DNA of 22,071 nucleotides from positions 1-22,071 of the forward strand of contig JAICPP010000026.1 of assembly GCA_025929805.1 (NCBI GenBank). Direction: 5' to 3'. The stretch comes from Gemmatimonadales bacterium. GTDB taxonomy: Bacteria; Gemmatimonadota; Gemmatimonadetes; Gemmatimonadales; GWC2-71-9. A program made the position numbers and the translations under genes. Shown piece after piece: positions 1 through 6,445 of the stretch (the stretch's first letter is position 1; each line of letters begins with the position of its first letter). Below the pieces are notes generated by a model that saw nothing but the letters and a program-made list of their open reading frames with translations, was not told the DNA's origin and made no database searches.

Positions 1-187
1 CATTGTGTGCCGGGATGACGACCGCGACATCGGCAACCGACAGCGAAGCCTGGTTGCGCCGTCGCGGCGCAAACAGGCTGTCGAAGACCAGGCGGCAAAT
101 GCCGACGAGGCACCAGAAGGTGATGCTGATGCCAAGCGAAGCCGCAAGCATCGGCAGCAGCCAGCCGCTATGAAGCCAGGTGGTCAT
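1..187 (-). CDS. Family 2 glycosyltransferase, N-terminal part (runs off the window)
   Basis: Reading from the ATG at 187-185 gives 62 open residues up to the window edge. It starts MTTWLHSGWLLPMLAAS and contains a hydrophobic stretch at about residues 9-36 that looks like one membrane segment. A basic patch follows (APRRRNQ, about residues 40-46), and the visible part ends with VADVAVVIPAHN. That last string is the typical first beta-strand and nucleotide-sugar loop of GT2 (GT-A fold) glycosyltransferases (V-V-I-P-A-H/Y-N-E). A membrane segment before the GT-A domain is common in cellulose- and hyaluronan-synthase-like and other processive or lipid-directed enzymes. Its ATG overlaps the TGA of the truncated dxs in an ATGA, which suggests translational coupling. 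No strong Shine-Dalgarno is visible. The sugar donor and acceptor cannot be told because the catalytic part lies outside the window. Confidence 0.75.
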   Translation of the reverse strand, partial: MTTWLHSGWLLPMLAASLGISITFWCLVGICRLVFDSLFAPRRRNQASLSVADVAVVIPAHN

Positions 188-930
188 GCCCGTGCCGGCT
201 GTCGTCCGTTCCCGCCGTTGCGCGCAAAAGATGCAACGACGCTCTCCTCGAGATTGCGGGCAAACTCCACCACTCCCTCGCCGAACACCCCTCCCAGGGC
301 AAAGGTCATCCCCTTGATGCGTTCCCGCAGCTTGTTGGTACGAGGGTCGGCTACGATACGTCCCAACATCTTGCTGATGGCTCCGACATTGGGCGAAATG
401 GACATGCCGTTGTCGTTCACCAGCAGGATGATGTCGCGGTCCGAGTGACCGGCGTTGTTCATTCCCTCGTAGGAAAGGCCACAGGTGAGCGCTCCATCAC
501 CCACGACGGCCACTACCTTGTAGCGCTCTCCCTGGAGGTCTCGGGCCGTCGCCATGCCAAAGGCCGCCGACATGGCCGTACCTGCGTGACCGGCTCCAAA
601 CTGGTCGTGCTCGCTCTCGGTCCGCTTGAGAAAACCCGATATGCCGTTGCGCTGGCGTAGCGTGGGGAATGGAGCGTTGCGGCCGGTGAGAAGCTTCCAG
701 GCATACGCCTGATGGCCAACGTCCCAGACGATCTTATCGCCCGGCGAGTCGAACTCGTAAAGCAGAGCGATGCTCAGCTCCACTACGCCGAGGCTGGCGC
801 CGATGTGACCCCCGGTTACCGAACAGCATTCGATCAGCCGGTCCCGAATCTCCTGTGCCAGCTCCGGGAGCTGGTCACGCCGGAGGCGCTTGAGATCTTC
901 GGGAGATCCAATCGTCGAGAGCAAGGACAT
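184..930 (-). CDS. dxs: 1-deoxy-D-xylulose-5-phosphate synthase, truncated to the N-terminal TPP-binding domain
   Basis: Full-length DXS (about 620 residues) condenses pyruvate and glyceraldehyde 3-phosphate with thiamine diphosphate in the MEP isoprenoid pathway. This ORF has only 248 residues. The N-terminal domain is well conserved: GGHIGASLG at 40-48, WDVGHQAYAWKLLTGR at 69-84, and the TPP/Mg motif GDGALTCG at 144-151 leading to VNDNGMSIS at 171-179. Family resemblance holds to about residue 231 (NLEESV). The last ~17 residues (ASFARNGGNGRQPARA) do not look like DXS, which should continue into the GTLFEELGF-type region, the pyrimidine domain and the transketolase C-domain. The gene follows ispA by 46 bases, as in classic xseA-xseB-ispA-dxs operons, so it is the expected dxs locus. 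The stop overlaps the next start (ATGA). The protein is probably not an active DXS on its own. It may be a decayed remnant, a repurposed domain, or an assembly junction. Confidence 0.85.
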   Translation of the reverse strand: MSLLSTIGSPEDLKRLRRDQLPELAQEIRDRLIECCSVTGGHIGASLGVVELSIALLYEFDSPGDKIVWDVGHQAYAWKLLTGRNAPFPTLRQRNGISGFLKRTESEHDQFGAGHAGTAMSAAFGMATARDLQGERYKVVAVVGDGALTCGLSYEGMNNAGHSDRDIILLVNDNGMSISPNVGAISKMLGRIVADPRTNKLRERIKGMTFALGGVFGEGVVEFARNLEESVVASFARNGGNGRQPARA

Positions 931-976
931 GGTGGATGGACCGTGGTCTGGGAGGCGGCAGCGGCGTTCGCGTCTC

Positions 977-1897
977 TCACGAGGTACGATTTACAATATA
1001 TCCCGCCAGGGACCCCAATGCGTCCGATGGTATGCCCGCGGCATCCAGGTGCGCGACGGCCTTGACTGCTATTCGGCGAGCTTCCGTGCGCGCCCCTTCG
1101 ATACCGAGCAGCGCAACGTAGGTCGACTTCGACAACTCGGCATCCCGTCCCACCGGCTTCCCCAGCTCCTCGCTCGTGGCGGTGGCGTCGAGGACATCGT
1201 CCGCTATCTGGAACGCTAATCCGATGTCTTCGCCGTAGGCCATGAGACCGGCCAGCTTGTGAGGCTCAGCCTCCGCGGCCATGCCGCCGAGGACGCAGGC
1301 GGCCCGAATGAGTGCGCCAGTCTTTCCGCGGTGCACCGCCATCAGCTCGGCAAGGGTCAGCGTCCGGCCTTCAGCTTCCAGATCCAGCCACTGTCCTCCC
1401 ACCATGCCCTCGATCCCGCCCGCCTGAAAAAGCTCGCTCGCCATCCGGCCCAAGGTGCTCGAGGATAAACCGAGCTCTCGGGTGGAAACCGTCAGAAGAC
1501 GGGCGGCGACCGGCACCAGCAAGAAGCCGACCCGGGTGGCCGTAGGTACGTCAAAGGCACGGTGAGCGGTGGGACGACCACGGCGGAGGTCATCATCGTC
1601 CATGCAGGGCAGGTCGTCGTGGACGAGGGAGTAGGTATGGACGGTCTCTACCGCTGCAGCCACACCAGCGATCCCGGGCGAACGGCCACCTACCGAGCGG
1701 TATGTCCCCAGGACCAGTGCGGCCCGTACTCGCTTTCCCGGAGTCCTGAGGGCGTAGGCCAGCGCCCGGCCATCCCGGCTGCCGAGCTCGGACTCGAGGT
1801 GCTCAGCCCAGTCGCCAAGCAGGGTATCGGTCGAGTCTCTGGCTTCGAGCAGCAGGTCCGCGGCCTGCGCGCTCGTGCCGAAGGCAGTTTCAGGCAT
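977..1897 (-). CDS. ispA: Polyprenyl (farnesyl/geranylgeranyl) diphosphate synthase
   Basis: This is a trans-isoprenyl diphosphate synthase of 306 residues, close to the usual ~300, that condenses IPP with allylic diphosphates. The first Asp-rich motif is DDLPCMDDDDLRRGRPT from residue 94 and the second is QIADDVLD at 230-237. Upstream lie the substrate-binding GKRVRAAL (54-61) and VETVHTYSLVHDD. GIEGMVGGQWLDLEAEG (161-177) and HRGKTGALIRA (189-199) are also typical of IspA-type enzymes. One feature is odd: the helix that normally reads AGDAL is here RVGFLLVP at about 122-129, so the usual Asp is missing, and no frameshift explains it. The start ATG lies inside the 3' end of xseB (8-base overlap). 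The chain-length residues before the first motif (HTYS) suggest a short product, C15 or C20, but this is not certain. Confidence 0.88.
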   Translation of the reverse strand: MPETAFGTSAQAADLLLEARDSTDTLLGDWAEHLESELGSRDGRALAYALRTPGKRVRAALVLGTYRSVGGRSPGIAGVAAAVETVHTYSLVHDDLPCMDDDDLRRGRPTAHRAFDVPTATRVGFLLVPVAARLLTVSTRELGLSSSTLGRMASELFQAGGIEGMVGGQWLDLEAEGRTLTLAELMAVHRGKTGALIRAACVLGGMAAEAEPHKLAGLMAYGEDIGLAFQIADDVLDATATSEELGKPVGRDAELSKSTYVALLGIEGARTEARRIAVKAVAHLDAAGIPSDALGSLAGYIVNRTS

Positions 1898-2132
1898 CCA
1901 GATTGGTGAGCCTGATATCCCCGCCGGCTTCTTCCAGGACCGCCTGAACCTTCAGCTCGGCAGCCGCCAGCCGCTCGCGAGCGGCGCGTAGGCGGGCTAT
2001 CCCTTCCTCGAAAAGGGCCAGCGCCGCATCCAGATCCACGTCGTCAGCCTCGAGCTTCCGGACAATTTCCTCGAGCCGGGCCAGTTCTTCGGCCAGCGGA
2101 GGGTTCGACGATGCTCCCAGATCTCGGGTCAT
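1890..2132 (-). CDS. xseB: Exodeoxyribonuclease VII small subunit
   Basis: This 80-residue acidic helical protein matches the XseB family in length and pattern: LARLEEIVRKLEADDVDLDA followed by ALALFEEGIARLRAARERL. Several small XseB subunits bind the large subunit XseA to form exonuclease VII, which degrades single-stranded DNA to short oligonucleotides. It begins one base after the stop of the large-subunit gene and overlaps ispA by eight bases, so the three are almost certainly co-translated. The C-terminal tail (EEAGGDIRLTNLDA) is longer than the minimal fold. Because xseA upstream carries an in-frame stop, this subunit may lack a functional partner unless readthrough or reinitiation occurs. 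Confidence 0.92.
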   Translation of the reverse strand: MTRDLGASSNPPLAEELARLEEIVRKLEADDVDLDAALALFEEGIARLRAARERLAAAELKVQAVLEEAGGDIRLTNLDA

Positions 2133-2133
2133 G

Positions 2134-2760
2134 TCACGGCTCTACCCGGGCGCGAACGTCTCCGTCGGCGACTCGCAACCTGAACCTCTCGGAAGGTATG
2201 AAGTCGGCTCGTCGCTTGAGGACGCGGCCAGCCTCATTCATCGGCATGGCGTAGCCCCGAGCCAGCACCCGCAGCGGACTGAGGGCGTCCAGTTGGACCG
2301 CCAACTGGTCGGTCTTGTTTCGCGGACTGCGGATTGCCGACTCCACCGCTGTCCGGAGCCGATCACCGGTTCGGGCCAGCCGCTCTGCCGCCAGTCTGGT
2401 GCGGCCGGTGAGGCCGGAGGCCAGCCGGATCGAGAGGTCGTCGATCACCCGCACAACATCTCGGCGGTCTGCCACCGCCACCTCGGCCGCTGCCGAGGGA
2501 GTGGCGGCGCGAACATCCGCAACCAGATCGGTGAGCGACACGTCGATCTCATGACCCACTGCGGAAATGGTCGGCACTCGCACGGCTGCCAGCGCACGGC
2601 AGACGGCTTCGCTATTGAAGGCGGCCAGATCTTCCCGTCCACCACCCCCCCGCCCGATGATGCAGAGGTCGAGCTTCGGGATCCGGTTCACCAAGCTCAG
2701 GGCTCGGACCAATTCGTCGACCGCGCCATCACCCTGAACCCGTGCTCCCACCACCAACAC
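2134..2760 (-). CDS. xseA: XseA C-terminal piece: main part of nuclease domain
   Basis: This is 208 residues if translated from the GTG that directly follows the TGA (TGAGTG), an arrangement that could permit termination-reinitiation, though no Shine-Dalgarno was recognised there. It carries VQGDGAVDELVRAL, LCIIGRGGGGREDL, ISAVGHEIDVSLTDLVAD and ATPSAAAE, which are the core of the Exonuc_VII_L domain, plus the helical XseB-binding region and a C-terminal RGYAMPMN strand. Whether the two pieces assemble into an active subunit cannot be told from sequence. Confidence 0.55.
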   Translation of the reverse strand: MLVVGARVQGDGAVDELVRALSLVNRIPKLDLCIIGRGGGGREDLAAFNSEAVCRALAAVRVPTISAVGHEIDVSLTDLVADVRAATPSAAAEVAVADRRDVVRVIDDLSIRLASGLTGRTRLAAERLARTGDRLRTAVESAIRSPRNKTDQLAVQLDALSPLRVLARGYAMPMNEAGRVLKRRADFIPSERFRLRVADGDVRARVEP

Positions 2761-3291
2761 TCAGGCGCAGGGCCAGCGCTTCCGGGTCACCGTTACGATA
2801 TCATGGACCGCAGCACCATCCTTGCTGGTGACCAGCGCTATCGTGGAAGCGTAAGGCGGGATGGCTCGCTTCCGGGCAGGATCGAACAGGCCATCCTTCT
2901 GGAGGAGTGCCCTCACCCGCTCGAGCTCCTGTTGTTGCCGGCCCAAAGCAGAGGTGGGAAGGACGCGGGCGACGATCAGCTGAAACTCGCCCCGCTCCTC
3001 GTACAGCGCTGCCCGCCCCAGCACATACACCTCAGTGCCATCGGCAGGTGGCTTGCCGGAGCGCATGGCGTTCATTCCGAACATACAGCAGCGGACCTGA
3101 CTGCGTCCTTCGCGCAAGCTGAAGTACCAGTGTCCACTGGAATACACCTTACATTGTACGATCTCGCCGCGGACCCAGAGCTGCATCGGCGCATGCTTCT
3201 CGATGAGACGCTTGACCGACGCGTTGAGCTGCCCCACCGACCAGACCTGGTCGGAGGCGGACGGGGGATCGAGGGCGAGTGACAGGGTCAT
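2761..3291 (-). CDS. xseA: XseA N-terminal piece: OB fold and start of nuclease domain
   Basis: This 176-residue product would result if the TGA terminates. It holds the OB-fold single-strand-DNA-binding domain (about residues 16-107), the helical linker with LERVRALLQKDGLFDPARKR, and the first conserved nuclease-domain strand ending in TSKDGAAVHDIVTVTRKRWP. It lacks the glycine-rich and GHEID motifs and should not be a nuclease by itself. The ATG at 3291-3289 has no good Shine-Dalgarno, and the 57-base gap to folD contains a dispersed repeat. Confidence 0.6.
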   Translation of the reverse strand: MTLSLALDPPSASDQVWSVGQLNASVKRLIEKHAPMQLWVRGEIVQCKVYSSGHWYFSLREGRSQVRCCMFGMNAMRSGKPPADGTEVYVLGRAALYEERGEFQLIVARVLPTSALGRQQQELERVRALLQKDGLFDPARKRAIPPYASTIALVTSKDGAAVHDIVTVTRKRWPCA

Positions 3292-3302
3292 CTGGGGTTA
3301 GG

Positions 3303-3333
3303 ACCTTCGTGTCCTTCGTGCCTTTGTGGTGAA
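3303..3333. repeat. Dispersed 9-base-periodic repeat in the folD-xseA spacer
   Basis: The 57-base spacer contains three 9-base units in register (ACCTTCGTG, TCCTTCGTG, CCTTTGTGG) followed by TGAA. The last 20 bases, 3314-3333, match 16 of 20 bases of the right arm of the inverted repeat at 22045-22064, so this is one copy of a dispersed family. Similar CTTTGTG-type repeats ending in TGGTGAA are, to my recollection, common between genes in several environmental phyla. No open reading frame or terminator was recognised in the rest of the spacer. Confidence 0.6.
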
Positions 3334-3348
3334 GTAGTTGTTTTTGGT

Positions 3349-4236
3349 CTAGTCCAGCGCCGCCTGCTGCATTGCTTGCAAGGTATTCTGGAGCAGCATG
3401 GCGATCGTCATGGGCCCCACGCCGCCTGGCACCGGCGTAATGGCAGCGGCAATCTCCGACACCGGACCGTACGCGACATCGCCAACCAACCGATACCCCT
3501 TCGGGCGCGAGGCATCGTCGACCCGGTTGATGCCCACGTCGATGACCACCACGCCGGGCCGCACCATGTCCGCCGTGACGAATTCAGGCTTGCCGATGGC
3601 GGCAATGAGGATGTCGGCACTGCGGGTCACCGAGGGCAGATCGCGGGTGCGGGAATGGCACACCGTCACTGTGGCGTCTCCACCCGGGCCCTGCTGGATC
3701 AGCAGATTGGCCATGGGACGTCCCACGATGTTCGACCGTCCCACGATGACCGCGTGCGCTCCCTTGGTCTCGACCCCGGACCGAATCAACATCTGTTGCA
3801 CGCCGTATGGGGTTGCCGGCCGAAAGGCGGTCTTATCGCCCACCACCAGCTTACCGACGTTCAGCGGATGAAACCCATCCACATCCTTGGCCGGATCGAT
3901 GCGCCGGAGCACCTTCTCGGAGTTGATGTGCTTCGGTAACGGAAGTTGAACCAGGATGCCGTGAATCTGCGGATCGGCATTCAGGCGATCCACCGTTTCC
4001 AGCAGCTCGGCTTCGGTCGCGGCTGCCGGCAGCCGCAGGGTCACCGAATGCATCCCCGCTTCCTCGCACGCCTTTCCCTTAGATCGCACGTACACCGCGC
4101 TGGCGGGGTCCTCGCCGACCAGGACGGCGGCAAGACCCGGCTTTCTTCCGCTGGATGCCAGTCGGGCCACTTCGGTCGCGACCTCGGCTCGGATAGCCCG
4201 CGCTATGGCCGTTCCATCGAGAACTCTAGCGGTCAT
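3349..4236 (-). CDS. folD: Bifunctional methylenetetrahydrofolate dehydrogenase/cyclohydrolase
   Basis: FolD interconverts 5,10-methylene-THF and 10-formyl-THF with NADP in the cytoplasm, supplying one-carbon units. The 295 residues match the family length. Visible signatures are the catalytic YVRSKGKACEEAG (Tyr49, Lys53), GILVQLPLPKHI, DVDGFHPLNVGKL, the Rossmann motif VIVGRSNIVGRPMANLL, and the C-terminal TPVPGGVGPMTIAMLLQNT. The ATG overlaps the TGA of rny by four bases (ATGA), which favours this start even though no Shine-Dalgarno is obvious. It sits in the folD-xseA-xseB-ispA-dxs order known from many bacteria. Nothing about the protein is unusual. Confidence 0.97.
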   Translation of the reverse strand: MTARVLDGTAIARAIRAEVATEVARLASSGRKPGLAAVLVGEDPASAVYVRSKGKACEEAGMHSVTLRLPAAATEAELLETVDRLNADPQIHGILVQLPLPKHINSEKVLRRIDPAKDVDGFHPLNVGKLVVGDKTAFRPATPYGVQQMLIRSGVETKGAHAVIVGRSNIVGRPMANLLIQQGPGGDATVTVCHSRTRDLPSVTRSADILIAAIGKPEFVTADMVRPGVVVIDVGINRVDDASRPKGYRLVGDVAYGPVSEIAAAITPVPGGVGPMTIAMLLQNTLQAMQQAALD

Positions 4237-5813
4237 CGAGCAAAGTCCACCGCCCGAGTTTCCCGTATGACCACCACCTTGATCTGGCCGGGGTACTGCA
4301 GCTCGCTTTCGATCTTGCGGGCGATCGACTCGGAAAGCTGCGCCGCTGCTCCATCGTCGATCCGGTCCGGGGTCACCACCACTCGGATCTCCCGTCCGGC
4401 CTGAATCACATTGCTCTTCTCGACCCCGGCAAAGCCGTTGGCAATCTCCTCGAGCCGGGTCAACCGTTTGACATAGCTTTCGAACGCCTCACGGCGCGCG
4501 CCGGGACGCGAGCCGCTGATCGCGTCGGCGGCCTGGACCAGCACCGATTCGGCGGTCTCGTGGGCAACGTCGTCGTGGTGAGCCTGAATGCAGTTGATCA
4601 CGGCCGCACTCTCTCCGTATTTGCGAGCGACGTCGACACCCAGCTCTACATGAGTCCCCTCAGTGTCGTGGGTGAGCACCTTGCCGATGTCATGCAACAG
4701 ACCACCGCGCTTGGCCAGCGCCACGTCCAGATGCAGCTCCGCTGCCATCATCCCGGCAAGCCAGGCTACCTCTTTCGAGTGATCCAGAATGTTCTGCCCA
4801 TATGAAGTGCGGTACCGCATGCGGCCGATGAGCTTGATCAGCTCGGGGTGGACGCCGTGCACTCCAGTGTCGTAAGCCGCCTGCTCTCCCAGCTCGACCA
4901 GCTGAGCCTCCAACTCGCGCTGCGCCTTCACCACGATTTCCTCGATACGACCCGGATGGATCCTCCCGTCGGCGATGAGCGCCTCCAGAGATCGGCGGGC
5001 AACTTCGCGGCGAATAGGGTCGAAGCACGAGATGATTACGGTATCGGGTGTGTCATCGATGATCACATCGACCCCGGTGGCGGTCTCGAACGCGCGGATG
5101 TTGCGACCTTCGCGGCCAATGATGCGGCCCTTCATCTCGTCACTGGGCAGGGCAACCGCCGCCACGGTGCTCTCCGCCGTGTGCTCGGCGCCCAAACGCT
5201 GGATGGCCATCGAGATGATCCGGCGGGCGTCCCGCTCGGCGGTCCGGCGGGCCTGCTCCTTGATTTCGCGCACCAGCGCCGCCGCCTGCCCCCGCGCTTC
5301 GTCCTCGATACGCTGCATGATTTCCCGGCGGGCTTCGTCGGCGGTCAGGCCGGCGATCCGCTCCAGTTTGGCCCGCTGTTCCTGGGCCAGCCGGTCGGCC
5401 TCGCCCGCGCGATTCCGCAGGTCCTGCTCCCGCTGGGTGAGGGTTTCCTCTCGCTTCGCTGCGGTGTGCTCGCGGGCCTCTACCTCCTCCAGTTTGCGGT
5501 CGTGGCTTCGGGACCGCTCCTCGGCTCGCCGCTCCAGGCGCTCCCACTCTTCCCGCCGCCGCTGGATCTCGCGGTCCAGCTCCTCCCGCAGCTTGAGCGT
5601 CTCCATCTTGGCCGTGACCAGCAGGTCGGACTTGGCCGTTTCGGCTTCCCGCAGTCCTTCGGCCCTGAGCCGTTCGGCTTCGGTGCGGGCGACGCCAAGT
5701 ATGCCCGACGCGCTCCGACGCTGATTGCGGGTGTAGAGCAGAATGAACGCCAGAGCGGCAGCCAATCCGGCCGCCACCCCCGCGAGCATCGGCAGCAGGA
5801 GCGATTGCAGCAT
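4233..5813 (-). CDS. rny: Ribonuclease Y, membrane-anchored endoribonuclease
   Basis: RNase Y initiates mRNA decay and is tethered to the membrane. Residues about 5-28 form one membrane helix (LLLPMLAGVAAGLAAALAFI). They are followed by a long charged coiled coil at about 38-200, a KH domain with GRIIGREGRNIRAFE from residue 229, and an HD domain with GGLLHDIGK (His374, Asp375) and QAHHDD. The length of 526 is normal. The frame is open from a TTG at 5819, but the ATG at 5813 is preferred. It lies eight bases after GGAG of a Shine-Dalgarno that overlaps the zapA stop (TAGGGAG), whereas the TTG is much too close to it. The 3' end overlaps folD by four bases. Confidence 0.96.
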   Translation of the reverse strand: MLQSLLLPMLAGVAAGLAAALAFILLYTRNQRRSASGILGVARTEAERLRAEGLREAETAKSDLLVTAKMETLKLREELDREIQRRREEWERLERRAEERSRSHDRKLEEVEAREHTAAKREETLTQREQDLRNRAGEADRLAQEQRAKLERIAGLTADEARREIMQRIEDEARGQAAALVREIKEQARRTAERDARRIISMAIQRLGAEHTAESTVAAVALPSDEMKGRIIGREGRNIRAFETATGVDVIIDDTPDTVIISCFDPIRREVARRSLEALIADGRIHPGRIEEIVVKAQRELEAQLVELGEQAAYDTGVHGVHPELIKLIGRMRYRTSYGQNILDHSKEVAWLAGMMAAELHLDVALAKRGGLLHDIGKVLTHDTEGTHVELGVDVARKYGESAAVINCIQAHHDDVAHETAESVLVQAADAISGSRPGARREAFESYVKRLTRLEEIANGFAGVEKSNVIQAGREIRVVVTPDRIDDGAAAQLSESIARKIESELQYPGQIKVVVIRETRAVDFAR

Positions 5814-5825
5814 CGACAACTCTCC

Positions 5826-6134
5826 CTAGGAAGCTGCGCGGTTGCCGCGTTTGGCGGGTGGGAGGAGACGCGCCAGGTCGTCTGCCATGGCGGACAGCCG
5901 AGCCGCCTGCTCGCGATCCCCGCGGCGAGCCTGGAACAGCTCGTCGGTGATGGCAAGGCCGGCGAGAATGGCTGCCTTGTGCGACTCCACCATAGGCAGG
6001 CTGTCCCGGACCCGCTTGAGCGCGGCATCCAGATACGCGGCTACCTCCCGGGTATACTCCGGTGGAACCTCGGAACGGACGGTGTACTCCTCGCCTCCGA
6101 TGAAGACCCGAACTGCGTTCTTAGTCGTGCTCAC
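5826..6134 (-). CDS. zapA: Cell division protein ZapA (FtsZ ring-associated)
   Basis: This small protein of 102 residues has the ZapA pattern: VRVFIGGEEYTVRSEVPPEY followed by VAAYLDAALKRVRDSLPM. Then come HKAAILAGLAITDELFQARR and a C-terminal helix for dimerisation. ZapA binds and bundles FtsZ filaments at midcell. Translation starts at GTG (6134-6132) inside a GTGA overlap with the upstream coiled-coil gene, with GGAGG nine bases before it. A position between the pheT region and rny is a recurring arrangement for zapA. The C-terminus is rich in Lys/Arg/Pro (LLPPAKRGNRAAS). Its small size makes the call pattern-based, but length, motifs and context agree. Confidence 0.85.
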   Translation of the reverse strand: MSTTKNAVRVFIGGEEYTVRSEVPPEYTREVAAYLDAALKRVRDSLPMVESHKAAILAGLAITDELFQARRGDREQAARLSAMADDLARLLPPAKRGNRAAS

Positions 6135-6445
6135 GCCGCATTGCCTCCGCCATGCTGTTCCAGGAAGGAAAGCTGACCGGCCAACGCGCGGAGCCGGTCT
6201 TTCGCCGCCTCGATCCGCAGCCTGAGCGCCTGATTTTCGGTTTCCAGCTCGATCACCCGCTGGCGTGCCTGGGTGAGCTCGGGACCAGCGAGCACGCCCC
6301 CGTTGTCACGGGCCTGCTGCAGCTCACCTTCCGCCTTCAACGTTCGCCGCCGCCAGCCGGCCAGCTCCTCCGCCAGATGGTGCACCACCCGCTCCAGGTC
6401 GCCGAGTGCTTGTTGATCGGGACGTTCGTAGTAGGACACGCTCAT
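6131..6445 (-). CDS. Small coiled-coil protein of unknown function between pheT and zapA
   Basis: I do not recognise a named family. The 104-residue product starts MSVSYYERPDQQALGDLERV and is then almost entirely predicted helix with heptad-like spacing: LAEELAGWRRRTLKAEGELQ, then LTQARQRVIELETENQALRL and RLRALAGQL. It ends in a Gly/Asn tail (HGGGNAA). It has no signal peptide or membrane segment. It has a good Shine-Dalgarno (AGGGAG, six bases before ATG), overlaps the pheT stop by four bases and the zapA start by four, and so is surely translated. The tight coupling to zapA and the coiled-coil character suggest a ZapB-like or other divisome partner. That is inference; ZapB itself is shorter and its sequence is not obviously matched. 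Confidence 0.75.
   Translation of the reverse strand: MSVSYYERPDQQALGDLERVVHHLAEELAGWRRRTLKAEGELQQARDNGGVLAGPELTQARQRVIELETENQALRLRIEAAKDRLRALAGQLSFLEQHGGGNAA

Larger units (their letters stand above)
2134..3291 (-). pseudogene. xseA: Exodeoxyribonuclease VII large subunit, interrupted by one in-frame TGA
   Basis: The two open pieces 2761-3291 and 2134-2760 are in the same frame and separated only by the TGA at 2763-2761. Together they make one XseA of 384 sense codons plus the stop. The N-terminal OB fold (VWSVGQLNASVKRLIE, VRGEIVQCKVYSSGHWYFSL), the linker and the start of the nuclease domain (ALVTSKDGAAVHDI) are in the first piece. The second has GRGGGGREDLAAFN, ISAVGHEID and the RGYAM C-terminus. 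The stop falls in the loop between KRWPCA and VLVVGARVQGDGA, where homologous proteins run straight through. A CGA-to-TGA transition is the simplest explanation, but this is inference. No frame change, deletion or loss of motifs is seen, so the mutation is recent, a sequencing error, or read through. Neighbouring genes use TGA as a normal stop, so a reassigned code is unlikely. Confidence 0.8.

Noticed and set aside
2761..2763. TGA as a sense codon (reassigned code or selenocysteine) in xseA
   Set aside because: Most neighbouring genes end in TGA at positions fitting their family length. No selenocysteine is expected in XseA, and no SECIS-like hairpin was evident.
2131..3282. 383-codon open frame on the plus strand opposite xseA
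   Set aside because: It is the antisense shadow of a GC-rich gene. The translation is low-complexity with no family motif, while the minus strand encodes clear XseA domains.
3303..3333. CRISPR-like or short tandem array
   Set aside because: The units are only 9 bases, contiguous and without spacers. There are no cas genes.
4848..6176. 442-codon plus-strand frame opposite rny and zapA
   Set aside because: No recognisable domain. It crosses two well-supported minus-strand genes and reflects the codon bias of the rny coiled coil.
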